NCBI GenBank assembly: GCA_013399305.1
Contig: VXAI01000038.1
Location: forward strand, 571,194 to 635,193
Origin: Rostratula benghalensis
Taxonomy: Eukaryota; Chordata; Aves; Charadriiformes; Rostratulidae
Length of the DNA stretch: 64,000 nucleotides
Direction: 5' to 3'
Shown: piece after piece, positions 12,301 through 22,689 of the stretch
Position numbering within the stretch: the stretch's first letter is position 1
How the letters are laid out: the number at the start of each line of letters is the position of its first letter
Notes under the pieces: model-generated
Told to the model about the DNA's origin: nothing
Seen by the model: only the letters and a program-made list of their open reading frames with translations
Databases searched by the model: none
Position numbers and translations under genes: made by a program

Positions 12301-15300
12301 TCTTCAGTAAAATTTTGTACAGCCAATGCTGAGACACTTTTCAAAGTTAGTCATAGTTGCAAATAAACACCATTTGTACATTTTGCTGCCATTAAGAAAG
12401 ATTTCACTCAAGTTACTTAGATATGTCGCTGCTCACATCCTATTAATAAATATCCTGGCATGGATACTTTCTTTTACTTCTAAACTTGAGCCCATGCTGG
12501 TACGAGGTGCAAAAGTGCTGTGCTTGTACAGTTTGAGCTCCTCTCCAGCAACAGTGGCAATGAATAGAACATCACGGTATCAGGAATATTTCTCTCAAAA
12601 TATCTTTCAATAAAATCAAAACATACGAGAACCAGAACCACAATGCCATCAACTTCAGCATCTGGATTTGCTACTCTAAGTCCATGGGAAAACTCCACAG
12701 GAAATCTCACTACCCACACCACTTACTGTGCATGCAGATTCGCTGCTGAATTTTCTTCATCCTTGGGACAATTTTTTTACGCGAATTCACCAGCACTTGA
12801 AAACGTGCTTCAGAAACACAGCAGTAACAGGGGCAGCACAACTATGGGATGCCCATAGTCCAGCTGCAAACAGCAGCCACAGCTCCACTAAAGATATAGC
12901 TGTCCTTCAGCCCTTCTCCCCCCAGCCCATCCCTCCTCTTCTGGCTGCAGGAAGGCTCTACAGGCACTGCCCAGTTCCAGAGACCTAAACCCAGGACCCT
13001 GCATTGACACAGCCTTGGGCTCTGGTGCTCAGCAAGAACATTCTTTTTATGTAGCTGCTTCTCTGTAATTATAAAAATGTCAGCTCAAAATTGCATGGCA
13101 GAATTTCAATTCATTTTTAGTTCTGTGGAAGATGATTGTGGCTTTTTAAAAGTTCACTTGATATCAAAACAGCCTAGAAAGAGCAAATGTAATTAAAATC
13201 TTGAAGGAACATTGTGGTTGATTAAAAGTTTAATCACCAGCAGTCAGTGAAGGAAACTGCAAATTCCACCTCCACTGCCATCAAAAAATCAACTGAGCTG
13301 CTCCCAGCACATACAGCCAGCTCCAGATTTGATCAAGCCTGTATTTTTACAAGGTTACTTATTGCTATAAGCATATGGAGGTTTCACTAGCTGCCCATAA
13401 GTACAGCAGAGAGCACAAGAAATGGGATGTGACTGACTTCAAACCTTTATGTATCTATTTCCATGAATTCCTCATCAACACCGTTTTTAATGAATAGAGA
13501 AACTTCATACCATAGTCAATGCTGAGGGAGATACAAGTTTGCATCAAGCAGCACCACTTACATATTACATGGGTATCACATACATCTCTACCTCCTCTTC
13601 CTTAATAAAGATTGACAGCTGACTCAGGATCATTATTGTTTTCAAGTTATGTAGGAACGTTTCTAGTAAAAAAGTAGCTCAATAAAGCCAGAAATAAGAA
13701 ATTTGTTATGCTTTTTCCATTATTAAAAAGAGAAAGCACGAGTCATTGCACCACTCAAGCTTCACTAAACATAAACAAGCCCCAGATTTTATCAGCCAAC
13801 TGTTATGAAGGGTAGGTTTCATTTTTTCCCCTGATTTTTGTGTGAGGTGCAGAGCACAAGCACTGCCTTCCCATGTCTGAAAGTCACTAAGAATAAAACA
13901 AGATCTCAGTTGACTTTATGCCCTGAATGACTAAGGAGGACTGAATGACAAAATAAAAAGAACAATTTTTAAGCAGAGTTGCATCTATGTTTGCACACAG
14001 AAACTTTCACAATTGGTAACTTCACTATTAGCAAGTTTTTGGGTTTTTTTAAAAAAGATTTTCCTTTAACTTGAGGCCTATACACATTTATAAAATCCAG
14101 ATTAATTGCCCCTTCTCCCCTTTATTTTTTTTAATCAGAACTGTTTTCAAAGTAGCATACTGAAAGTATTTAATCACAGCACTGTATTAGTGATAACCTT
14201 TATCAGCTGTTTGCCACTTAGATTTGTATCTACCAGATCAGACCAGGTTTGTGAACAATTCAGTGAATGTGGCCCTTAAAACAACGGGGAAAGTAACCGT
14301 AAAACAAGAAACAGAAAGAAATTTCAATTTTGACACTACAAGCAAAAAATGCAAATTTTTTTTAGGTCCTACTGGGGCTGTGTTAGGTAACTGTAATGCT
14401 GTTGCTCTTCATATTAATAAAGTCAATCAATGTTTTAATAAGCATAATTATTAGGCCCTGATTACTGCTAGTGAGCAATAACACTTGCTCTGACATTGAG
14501 TCCAGGTCAATCACAAGAGAGTTTGTTATCTTGAAGATCAGGCTAGGGTGGGGAGGAAGGATTGGAAATAAGAAAAATAAACTTCATAGTTTTCAGAAAA
14601 AAATCAAAACTCTGGGCTTGCGTGCAGTACTCATTACTTATGGGTAACAGGAGACATTGCTTCTGGAAGAATATCTATTGCAATTCTGTGGTCTAAGCTC
14701 CGTATTAGAGAGATCCTATAGCCACACAGAGAACTCAGCAGTAATTAAATCTGAGTTTGCCCTTTACCTGTAGAGGGGAGGGATGATCTTTTCTGTAGAG
14801 CTGCAGGAAAGAAAAGTACTTATTCTCAAAACAATTCCTAATGAAGGAGACATCAATAACTGATGGCACACTCTGCAATAAACTACTCAACCAGTGTTGC
14901 TTTTTGACAGACTGGGAGTCACAAACTTTGCATGCAGCTTTGTGGGTAACACCAAAGCCAAATCCCACCATTTGTCACCAAGTCGGGTATTGTCACCCTT
15001 CAAAACATGCAAAATGTGACAAAGGTGCCAAATAGAAAGGAACAAAACAAACCCTTGCCCTTGGTGCACTCCATGCACTGGTGCTGGGACAGTCCAAGCC
15101 ACTGTTTAGTAACAGTTAACGCCCTTCTCAGTAAAAGGACTTTTCAGATACAGCTCCCAGAATTCCCATGGCTTTTTTCATGGCCATAACACAGAAGTAG
15201 AGTATTTCATTTGCAGCGAGACATACTTCTACTGCCAACCTTTCTCCTCTCTCTCCAGTGTTACATGTGATAATCTGCCTTGAGAATTACTACCTTTCTC

Positions 15301-15384
15301 TTTTTGTTCCTAAAATGACTCAGTCCTCAGTAGATATTCCACTCATTTTTCTAATGGTCATTGATGCCTTTTAAATTTCTCTCT
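12301..15384. other. Unique non-coding DNA, AT-rich
   Basis: No gene recognised. The minus-strand open frame 12480-12722, directly upstream of the CR1 copy, has a plausible-looking sequence but no splice borders or family motif. An AT-rich block at about 13040-13240 contains the palindrome listed at 13219-13236. The rest is unremarkable. Confidence 0.55.
13219..13236. other. Palindrome with paired homeodomain-like half-sites
   Basis: TGATTAAA-AG-TTTAATCA is a perfect 8-bp inverted repeat with a 2-bp spacer. It sits inside an AT-rich block with further TAATTA-type cores. Inverted repeats of this size are expected several times by chance in 64 kb, so a binding role is only a possibility. Confidence 0.25.
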
Positions 15385-15610
15385 CTTCATCGGTGTTCCA
15401 ATACCTTCCAGTTTAGTATCATCTGCAAATTTCATTACCTCCCTGTTTAACACATCTTCCCAATCAGCAATGTACTTGAAGCAAGTCCTGCAATTGATTC
15501 TGGCAGCTCTCCACCAGAAGCCTTCCCCCTGTCAATGCACTGCCTTTGGGTAAAATCTTTCAGCGAGCCGTCACTCCACGTGCCCACGCTCCTATCCAAC
15601 CCAACTAGGA
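15385..15610 (-). mobile_element. Ancient CR1/L3-like LINE reverse-transcriptase remnant
   Basis: On the minus strand, 15391-15438 translates to MKFADDTKLEGIGTP, containing the FADD catalytic box and following residues typical of CR1-clade reverse transcriptases (the FADD aspartates bind metal in the polymerase site). On the plus strand the text TTTAGTATCATCTGCAAA is the usual reversed form of this motif. The flank up to about 15610 aligns only loosely, by memory, with the segment upstream of FADD in old CR1/L3 elements, and typical neighbouring motifs such as PQGS are not recognisable. It is far more diverged than the other CR1 copies here, so it is probably an old insertion. Ends are approximate and no 3' tail is visible. 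Confidence 0.65.
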
Positions 15611-16017
15611 TTATCTTCTTTTGTTGTTTTTGGTTTGTTTTTTATAAAATGGAAATTTGAATGAGGAAATATCAACTCAGTCATTAAAATCCAAATATAT
15701 CACCTTAGGTGTATTCTCTTAATCTGCTGAAGCAGTTAGAGCAATAATTAACTGAAAGTAAATTGGTCAAGACCATTTAAGGATAAAACCTCAAAACAGA
15801 GCACTTGGGAGCTGTTAAAGCAGGAAATATTTTAAAAATGCAGTGCAATCCAGGTAAACTACTTCAACAGCAATCACATAATCAGCTATGCTTGACTAAT
15901 TACCATTTAAAATAACAAAATAAGAGGAAGACAAATATTGTTGGTCCCAACCAAGGTGATGGACCCGCGATGGTGCAACTGATTCTTGAGAAGTGCAATA
16001 CAACTTCAATATGACCA

Positions 16018-16213
16018 CCTTGAGTGGTCAGACACTGGAATAGGCTGCCCAGGGAGGTGGTTGAGTCCCCAATCCCTGAGTGTTTTTAAGAGTCATTTAG
16101 ACGTGGTGTTGGGAGATATGGTGTAGGGGAGGAATTTGTAGAGTGGGGCTGATGGTTGAACTCGATGATGCCAAGGGTCTCTTCCAAACCTGAATGATTC
16201 TATGATTCTGTGA
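16018..16213 (+). mobile_element. CR1 LINE 3' end with terminal octamer repeats
   Basis: This is the only CR1 copy here on the plus strand. It starts within the last codons of ORF2, reading RHWNRLPREVVESP, after which a one-base insertion (extra A near 16070) shifts the frame to an early stop. The 3' part, with the 'gatggttgaactcgatgatg' region and 'ggtctcttccaa', is standard CR1 tail. It ends in two copies of the ATTCTATG-type octamer at 16196-16212, the hallmark of CR1 3' termini. It is heavily 5'-truncated, inactive and probably a different subfamily from the copies at 11907 and 20471. Confidence 0.93.
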
Positions 16214-19200
16214 CCTCAGGTCTTAAGGGATTTATAGCAGCTCCTTACGGGTATGTATGTGTCATAAACACCCTAAAATATTTTACAAAAATTTTCCAAA
16301 ACATGGGAATTCTCAAAGCACAAAGCTGCTGGAGCTTTGTGAGGTTCCAGAAACCTACTTCTGCCCGGTGGAGAACCCCCTCCTTGGGGCACTGATTTTG
16401 AACTCCCCCAAATTCTGCACCGCTCAATTGTGCAACAAGCAATTAATAAATGTTGTTATTTTACAGCCCCCCACTTATTTTTTAGTGCTTAAAAATGCAC
16501 ATCTTGCTGTAACGTGGTCTGCTTCATCTCAGAGCCAGCTCTTTGGGAAAACGCTAGAAGCACTGACTATTATTTACCAAATTTTATCTAAAGGTAAGAG
16601 GTATGCAGGCTGTCAAGATAAGCTAACAAGTACTGATTGTGCATCAGCTTCCTCTGAAGTTGGACTTAGGTTTTGAAATAGGTCATCGCTATGAATCCTC
16701 CACTGCTATTAGCAGAATATTAAACCACCAGACTTCAGGGAAGACTTACAGCCAGAGGCCTGTATTAATCAGTTTAGGACCTGACTTGTGTGCCATCCAG
16801 GCTTCTAATATTTACTACTGACATATGCTGAGATGAATTTTTTCTAATATTTCTGCCTGATTCATAAGGACTCTAACAAGAATACCAAATACAAGCCATT
16901 AAATTTATTTTGACTTGACTTGGTTGTCTTAATTATTAAGAATTCTATTTAGATTAACACAAGGAAATCTCTTGACATGTAGTGCCTTGCAGCACTGAAA
17001 AGATTATGGGAAATGAGTGTGTGTGAGAAGGCTTCTCTTTGAAGTGCAGTATTTGGGTAAAGACAGCTTAAGCAATGCCTGTTAGAGACAAGCTTCACAT
17101 TCCACCACTCCGGTGTCTACTAAACCCATGAGGCTGGGGTACCTGATGTGCTGCCAGTTCAAGCGCCCTCAAAACAACAGCATCGCCTTCGTGCTGCCAG
17201 TCCTGCAGTGCCTTTTTTCTCTTGCAACATTGGCCAGGTAAGAAGGGATGGGTGGTTTTCCCTCACCTGACAGTTCTAATTCCAGTTCCTGGAAGGGACC
17301 CCAGGTAGCATTGCCGTGGTCCTTGCTGTGGACACCCCTTGTCTTCCCCCCGTGGTGTTCACGCACACAGTTTCAGCAGCGCTGCTCAAAGGAACCACTC
17401 TCCTCTTTACCAGTAGCTAGGAATGGGCTGCAGTCCCCTCCACCTCGCCTTGCACCAGAAGAACAAATGAGTTTTCAGGGCTACTCAGAAAATAAGCAAG
17501 CCAAGAAGCTTTTGCAGATGGAAGGCAGCAAATTTCAGGTATTAAGTCCCTCGAGGAAGTAGCTCTCTCTCTCTGATGACTACCTTGGATACTGGCTGTA
17601 GACTCATAACTGCTCATGGAGAAGCTCAGAAACTGTTTGTGTCTATTGAAACACAGAAGTGAAGCAGGGATCATGTATGTCCCAAGAGAATAATTTCAAA
17701 ATTATGCTGAAAATTTTATGATATTTTCAATCAAGTATGAAAAATGCCCCCTGGGCCAGCTGGCATTTTTGTTTCAATCCAGCTTCAGTGGAGAAACTCC
17801 ACTGAGGTTTTTCATGATGTTTAAACTGGATGCAGAATATAAATGGTTCACAGGTCTTTTCCTAAATTCACTTAAAATGGTACAAATTTTTCCCAATAAG
17901 ATACACCAAGATTTCTTACTGTGAACTGTGAACATTAACTTCTATTGCTTGGCTCTAAGCATCTTGTGTCAGTTGTCCTCCTGAGTTACACTGGAACTTT
18001 CAGCCCAAGCTGCAGAACGTGCTACTTTTCCACAAAGCAGCCCTCACTAGAGGTGACACCATGACACTTGGAGTTTGGACTGTGCAGACTTGAACATCGG
18101 GAGCACAACGAACCCACGTGCTACCTTTTTCTCCATCATTTTCAAAGCCCTTCTCTCCACCCCAAGACAGACTCCCAAACTCACCTCATTCAAAGTAATT
18201 GCCTACCTAAGATTACAAAATAAGTCATAACACCCAGCAAACATTGTCCTCTCACATACCAACCATTTGCCACCTGCCTCTGTGGGTAAATTGGAGGATC
18301 TCACTCAAGCACATTTTGTTCTTTTTTCAAAGTTGTTTTCTTTTAACCTGTTTTTTCCTAGAGTCTTTTTGAATTCCTGTTTCATTTTCTAGTAGCCTAA
18401 TTTCTGTTTTCCCCTCATTTAAATCTCATTCCCCAAGACCTCACCTTCATTGTTCTTCCTCTCTTTTTATTCCACTCATTTCTTCTGCTGACATCTCAGT
18501 ATGAACTTCTCTCTCCTAGCTGAGTTTTAATCCCTTTTCTTCACACAGAAATCATCCTGTCCCACAAAATTCACTCTTTCTAGGGCTGGAGAGCACTTCT
18601 TAACTTGATATATTCTTATATTCTCTCCCTCACTTTCATCAGTATCTGCTACTTTATTTCCATCCACACATCTCACCTACAAGCTCTGACTCTGATCTTT
18701 GCCTTGAATCCTGCCACCAGGTACCTGCTGGTGGCCAAGCCAGGGGTGTTTGAAACGCCTGCAGGAACTCAGCAGGGGTCTCCACACCACAGAGACCACA
18801 GTGGGGTCCCTCCTCCCCAAAGACTCTCACTTGTCTTCAAATTGAGGATCTCCTTGGTTCTCTCTCCTCCCTTTCTGAGAGATGGGATCACAGTCAGCTG
18901 TGAGTTAAATACTCGATTAACCTTGCAGAAATCTCTTGCTAGACTAAATCAGGTAACCAAAGCCAGTCCTTTCCAATCTTCACATTAAATTTTATGGATA
19001 AAATTAATCATCAAATCAAAGGTGTGCATTACACCTTTGTGTAATTACAGATTTTAAGAAAGTATCAAAATAACTCCAATATTACATTAGCTTGAAAAGG
19101 GCCCAGCAGTAATAACTGATCTGGCAGGAATACAAATGTTGGCATTGGTGAAGGCAGTAACTGAACAGAGTTGGGGCATTCCCTCCTTACCCGCATCGCC

Positions 19201-20470
19201 AGTCCTTCCATCATAGCTAGATATAAGCCACATTCAACCAGTGCTGCTCTTCCTGGCTGCCTCCTCTTCCTCCCAGGCTCGGGAACGGTCTGCATTAGGA
19301 CTTGGTCCCTGCAGGGACTGAAGCAAGGCTGGGTGGCCTCCTGTACCCCTGCTCCTCCTCCTTGTCTTTCTTAAACATGCGTGTAGTCAAAACAACCTTT
19401 CCCTATCCATCCGACAGCCTTTCCTAGTTGCTGTGTTTCTTCAGAGATGACAGACAACTGCCTCACTCACGTTGACTAACATGTTCTGCACCCTCCAGCA
19501 AATGCCATCGGGACAAATCCTTCCATCTTCATCACACAGTCCCCAGCCTGCGCGTCCATGGCTGCCTCTCTCCCTCCCACCACTACTGGTACTCAGGAGT
19601 GGCAGGGAGGAGGCAAAGCAGGCACTGGGAACTATATTTTTTTCCACTGTCATCTGCTACTGGGTGTCTGCCAGCCACCAGAACACACAGATTTCTGAAC
19701 ATGGTTTAGAGAAAATTTTGCCCAGTTGGAGGAGTGGCCTGCACAGACCTCACCACAGAAGCCTCCCCCCTGCAAGCCCAGGGCATGCTCCCTCCTTTGA
19801 CTGGCTTCAGGGATCTCTGTGTTTTCATCACTGGTTCTTACTGGAATTCCAAGCAGTGCAGGACATACACTTGCTTCTTTCATTGTAACACGTTTCTTTC
19901 TGCAGTACAACTATTACAGCCCCTTCAATGGGACTGATCAGTATTAAACCCAATTAACTTCTTCAGTAACTCAGGCTCTTGCTATCTATTAACCTAACAG
20001 TGCATTGTATCGATTCATACTATTAAAAGTTACTTGGTGTAAAACCTATTCATATTATTAAGTTTGCCCACATCTAGAGCATCACATAGGCTCCCTGATT
20101 GCATTAGGTGAGCTGAGGACTCTGCTGGCAGCTTCTGCAGCCCCACTGCACCCAAAACACGCGGAACACAATTCCCTCAGAGTACCATGGTGTTCACTGG
20201 TTACTGGAGGTCAGCTGCCAAAAGCATTCAATACACCTCTCCTGTTCCTTCCCTGCTTGGCTACCCAAGTCGAGGGTTTCTTAAATGTTAGTTAAAATGC
20301 AATGCCACCAGTTGCACAGGTGAAACACCTTTCTCTGGCTGTGTGTTTGAACAGCTTTCCACCTACAGCAGAAAGAGGCCACCATGCTGAAGCTGTTTGC
20401 AAGACATTACTGTTTTTACACCAGCCCAGGGATAAAAGCACTGAATCCAAAGCACACATAAAATCCAATG
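16214..20470. other. Unique non-coding DNA between CR1 copies
   Basis: No gene recognised. The plus-strand open frame 16257-16676 includes a segment (16467-16592) with acceptor- and donor-like borders but no recognisable protein. A long pyrimidine-rich stretch (18300-18700) is listed separately. A 9-bp hairpin occurs at 19017-19039. Confidence 0.5.
18300..18700 (+). other. Strand-asymmetric pyrimidine-rich stretch
   Basis: About 400 bp with a marked excess of C and T on the plus strand, without a regular repeat unit. It could be an old degraded simple repeat or an intronic polypyrimidine region. No function can be assigned. Confidence 0.4.
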
Positions 20471-21581
20471 GAATCAGGGAATTGTCACAGTTGGCAGGGA
20501 ACTCTAGAGATCCTCCAGTCCAACTCCCCTGCTAAAGCAGGGTTGCCCAGAGCACATCCCTCAGGGCTGCATCCAGGCAGGGCTTGAAGGTCTGCAGAGA
20601 AGGGGACTCCACACCCTGCCTGGGCAGCCTCTGCCAGGGCTCTGCCACCCTCACCCCAAAGAAGGGTTGGTTTTTTTCCCATCAGGATGATGCTCCAATC
20701 CCTCCAGCATCTTTGTCGCCCTCCTCTGGACTCTTTCCAGTAGTTCCCTGTCTCTCTTGCACTGGGGAGCCCAGCACTGGATGCAGTATTCCAGTTGTGG
20801 CCTCACCAGTGCAGAGGGGGGAGAATGACTTCCCTCCACCTACCAGACATACTTTTCCCCACACAACTCAGAATTCCACTGACCCTCTTGGCCACAAGGG
20901 CACGTTGCTGGCTCATGGATAGGTTACTGTCTATCAGGACCCTCAGATTCTTCTCCTCAGAAGTGATTTCCAGCAGGTCCACCCCTATCCTCTATTGGTG
21001 CCTGAATTCTTCTTCCCCAGGTGCAGGACCCTACACTTGCCCTTGTTGAACCCCATGAGGTTCTTCTCTACCCAGCTCTCCAGCCTGTCCAGGTCACACT
21101 GGATGGTGGCACAGCCCTCTGGAGTCTCAGCTCCCCCTCCCAGTTTGGTATCACCAGTGAGCTTGCTGAGGATACACTCGGTCCCCTTGTCCAGGTCTTT
21201 GATGAATATGTTGAACAACACTGTACCAAGTATTGACCCTTGGGGGTCACCACTGGTTACAGGCCTCCACCTTGACCCTGCTCCATTAAGTACAACCCTC
21301 TGCGTCCTGTCCCACAGCCAGTTCTCAATCCACCTCACTGCCCCTTCATCTACCCACACTTCTGCGTCCTAGTGAGGACCTTATGGGAGACAGTGTCAAA
21401 AGCCTTGCCAAAGTCAAGGTAGATGACATCTGCTGCTCTCCCCTCATCTAGCCATACAGTTATAACATCATGGAAGGCTATAATATTCATCAAGCATGAT
21501 TTACCTTTGATAAATCTGTGTTTTATCACTTCCAATTATTTCCTTGTCTTTAAGATATTTGGAGATGACATCTAAAGCAGT
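20471..21581 (-). mobile_element. CR1 LINE, largest copy, degenerate reverse transcriptase
   Basis: This 1.1-kb 5'-truncated CR1 on the minus strand spans the central and C-terminal reverse transcriptase to the 3' tail. In order on the minus strand it shows GKAFDTVSHKV (first catalytic Asp; 21384-21409), then a frameshift near 21350-21360, then [38 protein letters not shown] where CR1 normally has FADDTKLGG, a [19 protein letters not shown] block, and [14 protein letters not shown] with [11 protein letters not shown]. The catalytic FADD box is mutated (21149-21165). Compared with the copy at 11907-12300, the 3' part lacks about 200 bp around 20670: the stretch covering the KRRLRGDL to NMRKNLF region is absent. 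The copy is certainly inactive. Confidence 0.95.
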
Positions 21582-22474
21582 CACTGAAAAAGCACACTAC
21601 TAAAGATTCAGAAAGTACTGAGAAGTTGTAGTGTGCAGCATGCAGGCTTTTCAAAAGGGCACACTTCACTGCTGAAGTCATGTGTTTGAGGCAGAGGCTT
21701 GGGAAATTATCAATATTTCTTTAAAGAAGCTATTATGTAGTTGAAAATCATAATATTAACATGGGAAAATTCTTTTCCCTAAGCCAAACTCAAGGCACAT
21801 GAATCAACTACAAAGAGCTGTTTCACGGATCAGGCAGGCAGTGGAGGGGTAGCTGAACACGTTCTCTTCTATCTGCTTTTCCTTTCCTCTAATTAAACAC
21901 TTCGGTTGTGCACAGAGATGTCACTTGGCTCCCACACCAAAGCAGGCTCTGCGTGGCTCTGGGGTATTTGTATTATTATTCCAAGGCAGCATTATCAAAT
22001 CATAGGTTTTGGATTACTTTTTCCATATCTTTTGAAGACTTTCAGTCTCCCCAGAAATAAAAAAAATTTCCATGGAAACACACACCCCTGAGATACACAT
22101 GACTTCACTTCTGAGCTGGTATATAAGGCACTTGGCCGCTGCAGCCCTTCTCTGCAGAACGGAATCGTTGGTTCAGTCATTACTGGTTCTGTTCTCCTTC
22201 CTATCATTTATGCTTCTAATGAATTTGGACTAATTACACACTTGAGTCAGCATATATTCCAGACTTCCACAGACATTATACTTAAGAAAACAGCTACTAA
22301 AAATAAAAAACCCTAAGACATTAACATTTTCTTTATCTCTTTTTTTTTTTCTTTTAAGATCTGTAGTTGTGATTTTCCTGTGCTTGCTTCACAGGGCAGA
22401 TTTGCTCCTTTCATTTCGCCTGAAAGCTGTGCTGTGACAGGATGTGTGGTTTGTCAATGCAAATCCCCCTCTAC

Positions 22475-22689
22475 CTGCACATTCTTCTCCCAGGGCTGTA
22501 CCCTGTTCATAGGCTGGAGAAGCTGACGGGTCTCCCATGCAACCTTCCTCCTCACTGTTGCTGCTGTTCAGATTCAGTAGGTCTTTAAAAGTTTCCTCAA
22601 CCTGGGATGCAGCAACAACCTGGTGGGTTTTCAGTAGCAGTTTGGTTATACTCCCCTCAAAAGGGATGTCCAAACCACAAAGAGCAGCT
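22475..22689 (-). CDS. Candidate coding exon, unidentified protein
   Basis: On the minus strand an acceptor (TATTTTTCAG) precedes a 215-nt segment open in one frame and closed by the donor-like GTAGAG after GAATGTGCAG. If unspliced, the same frame runs on to a stop at about 22389. The peptide begins AALCGLDIPFEGSITKLLL, continues VEETFKDLL and LNLNSSNSEEEGC, and is mixed polar and acidic. The codons show a purine-first bias that looks coding-like. The exon starts with one base completing a split codon and ends with one extra base. I do not recognise the protein. The entry phase fits the exit phase of the candidate exon at 44938-44989. The donor is suboptimal and chance cannot be excluded. Confidence 0.25.

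Noticed and set aside
12480..12722. Minus-strand frame upstream of a CR1 copy with a protein-like translation
   Set aside because: A stop lies immediately before it in frame, no acceptor is credible, and it does not continue CR1 ORF2.
16467..16592. 126-nt open segment between TTTTACAG and AAAG|GTAAGA (+)
   Set aside because: Borders are acceptable but the peptide is unremarkable and there is no partner exon.
19017..19039. Perfect 9-bp hairpin CAAAGGTGT/ACACCTTTG with a 5-nt loop
   Set aside because: About two such hairpins are expected by chance in 64 kb. The stem is too short for a microRNA precursor.
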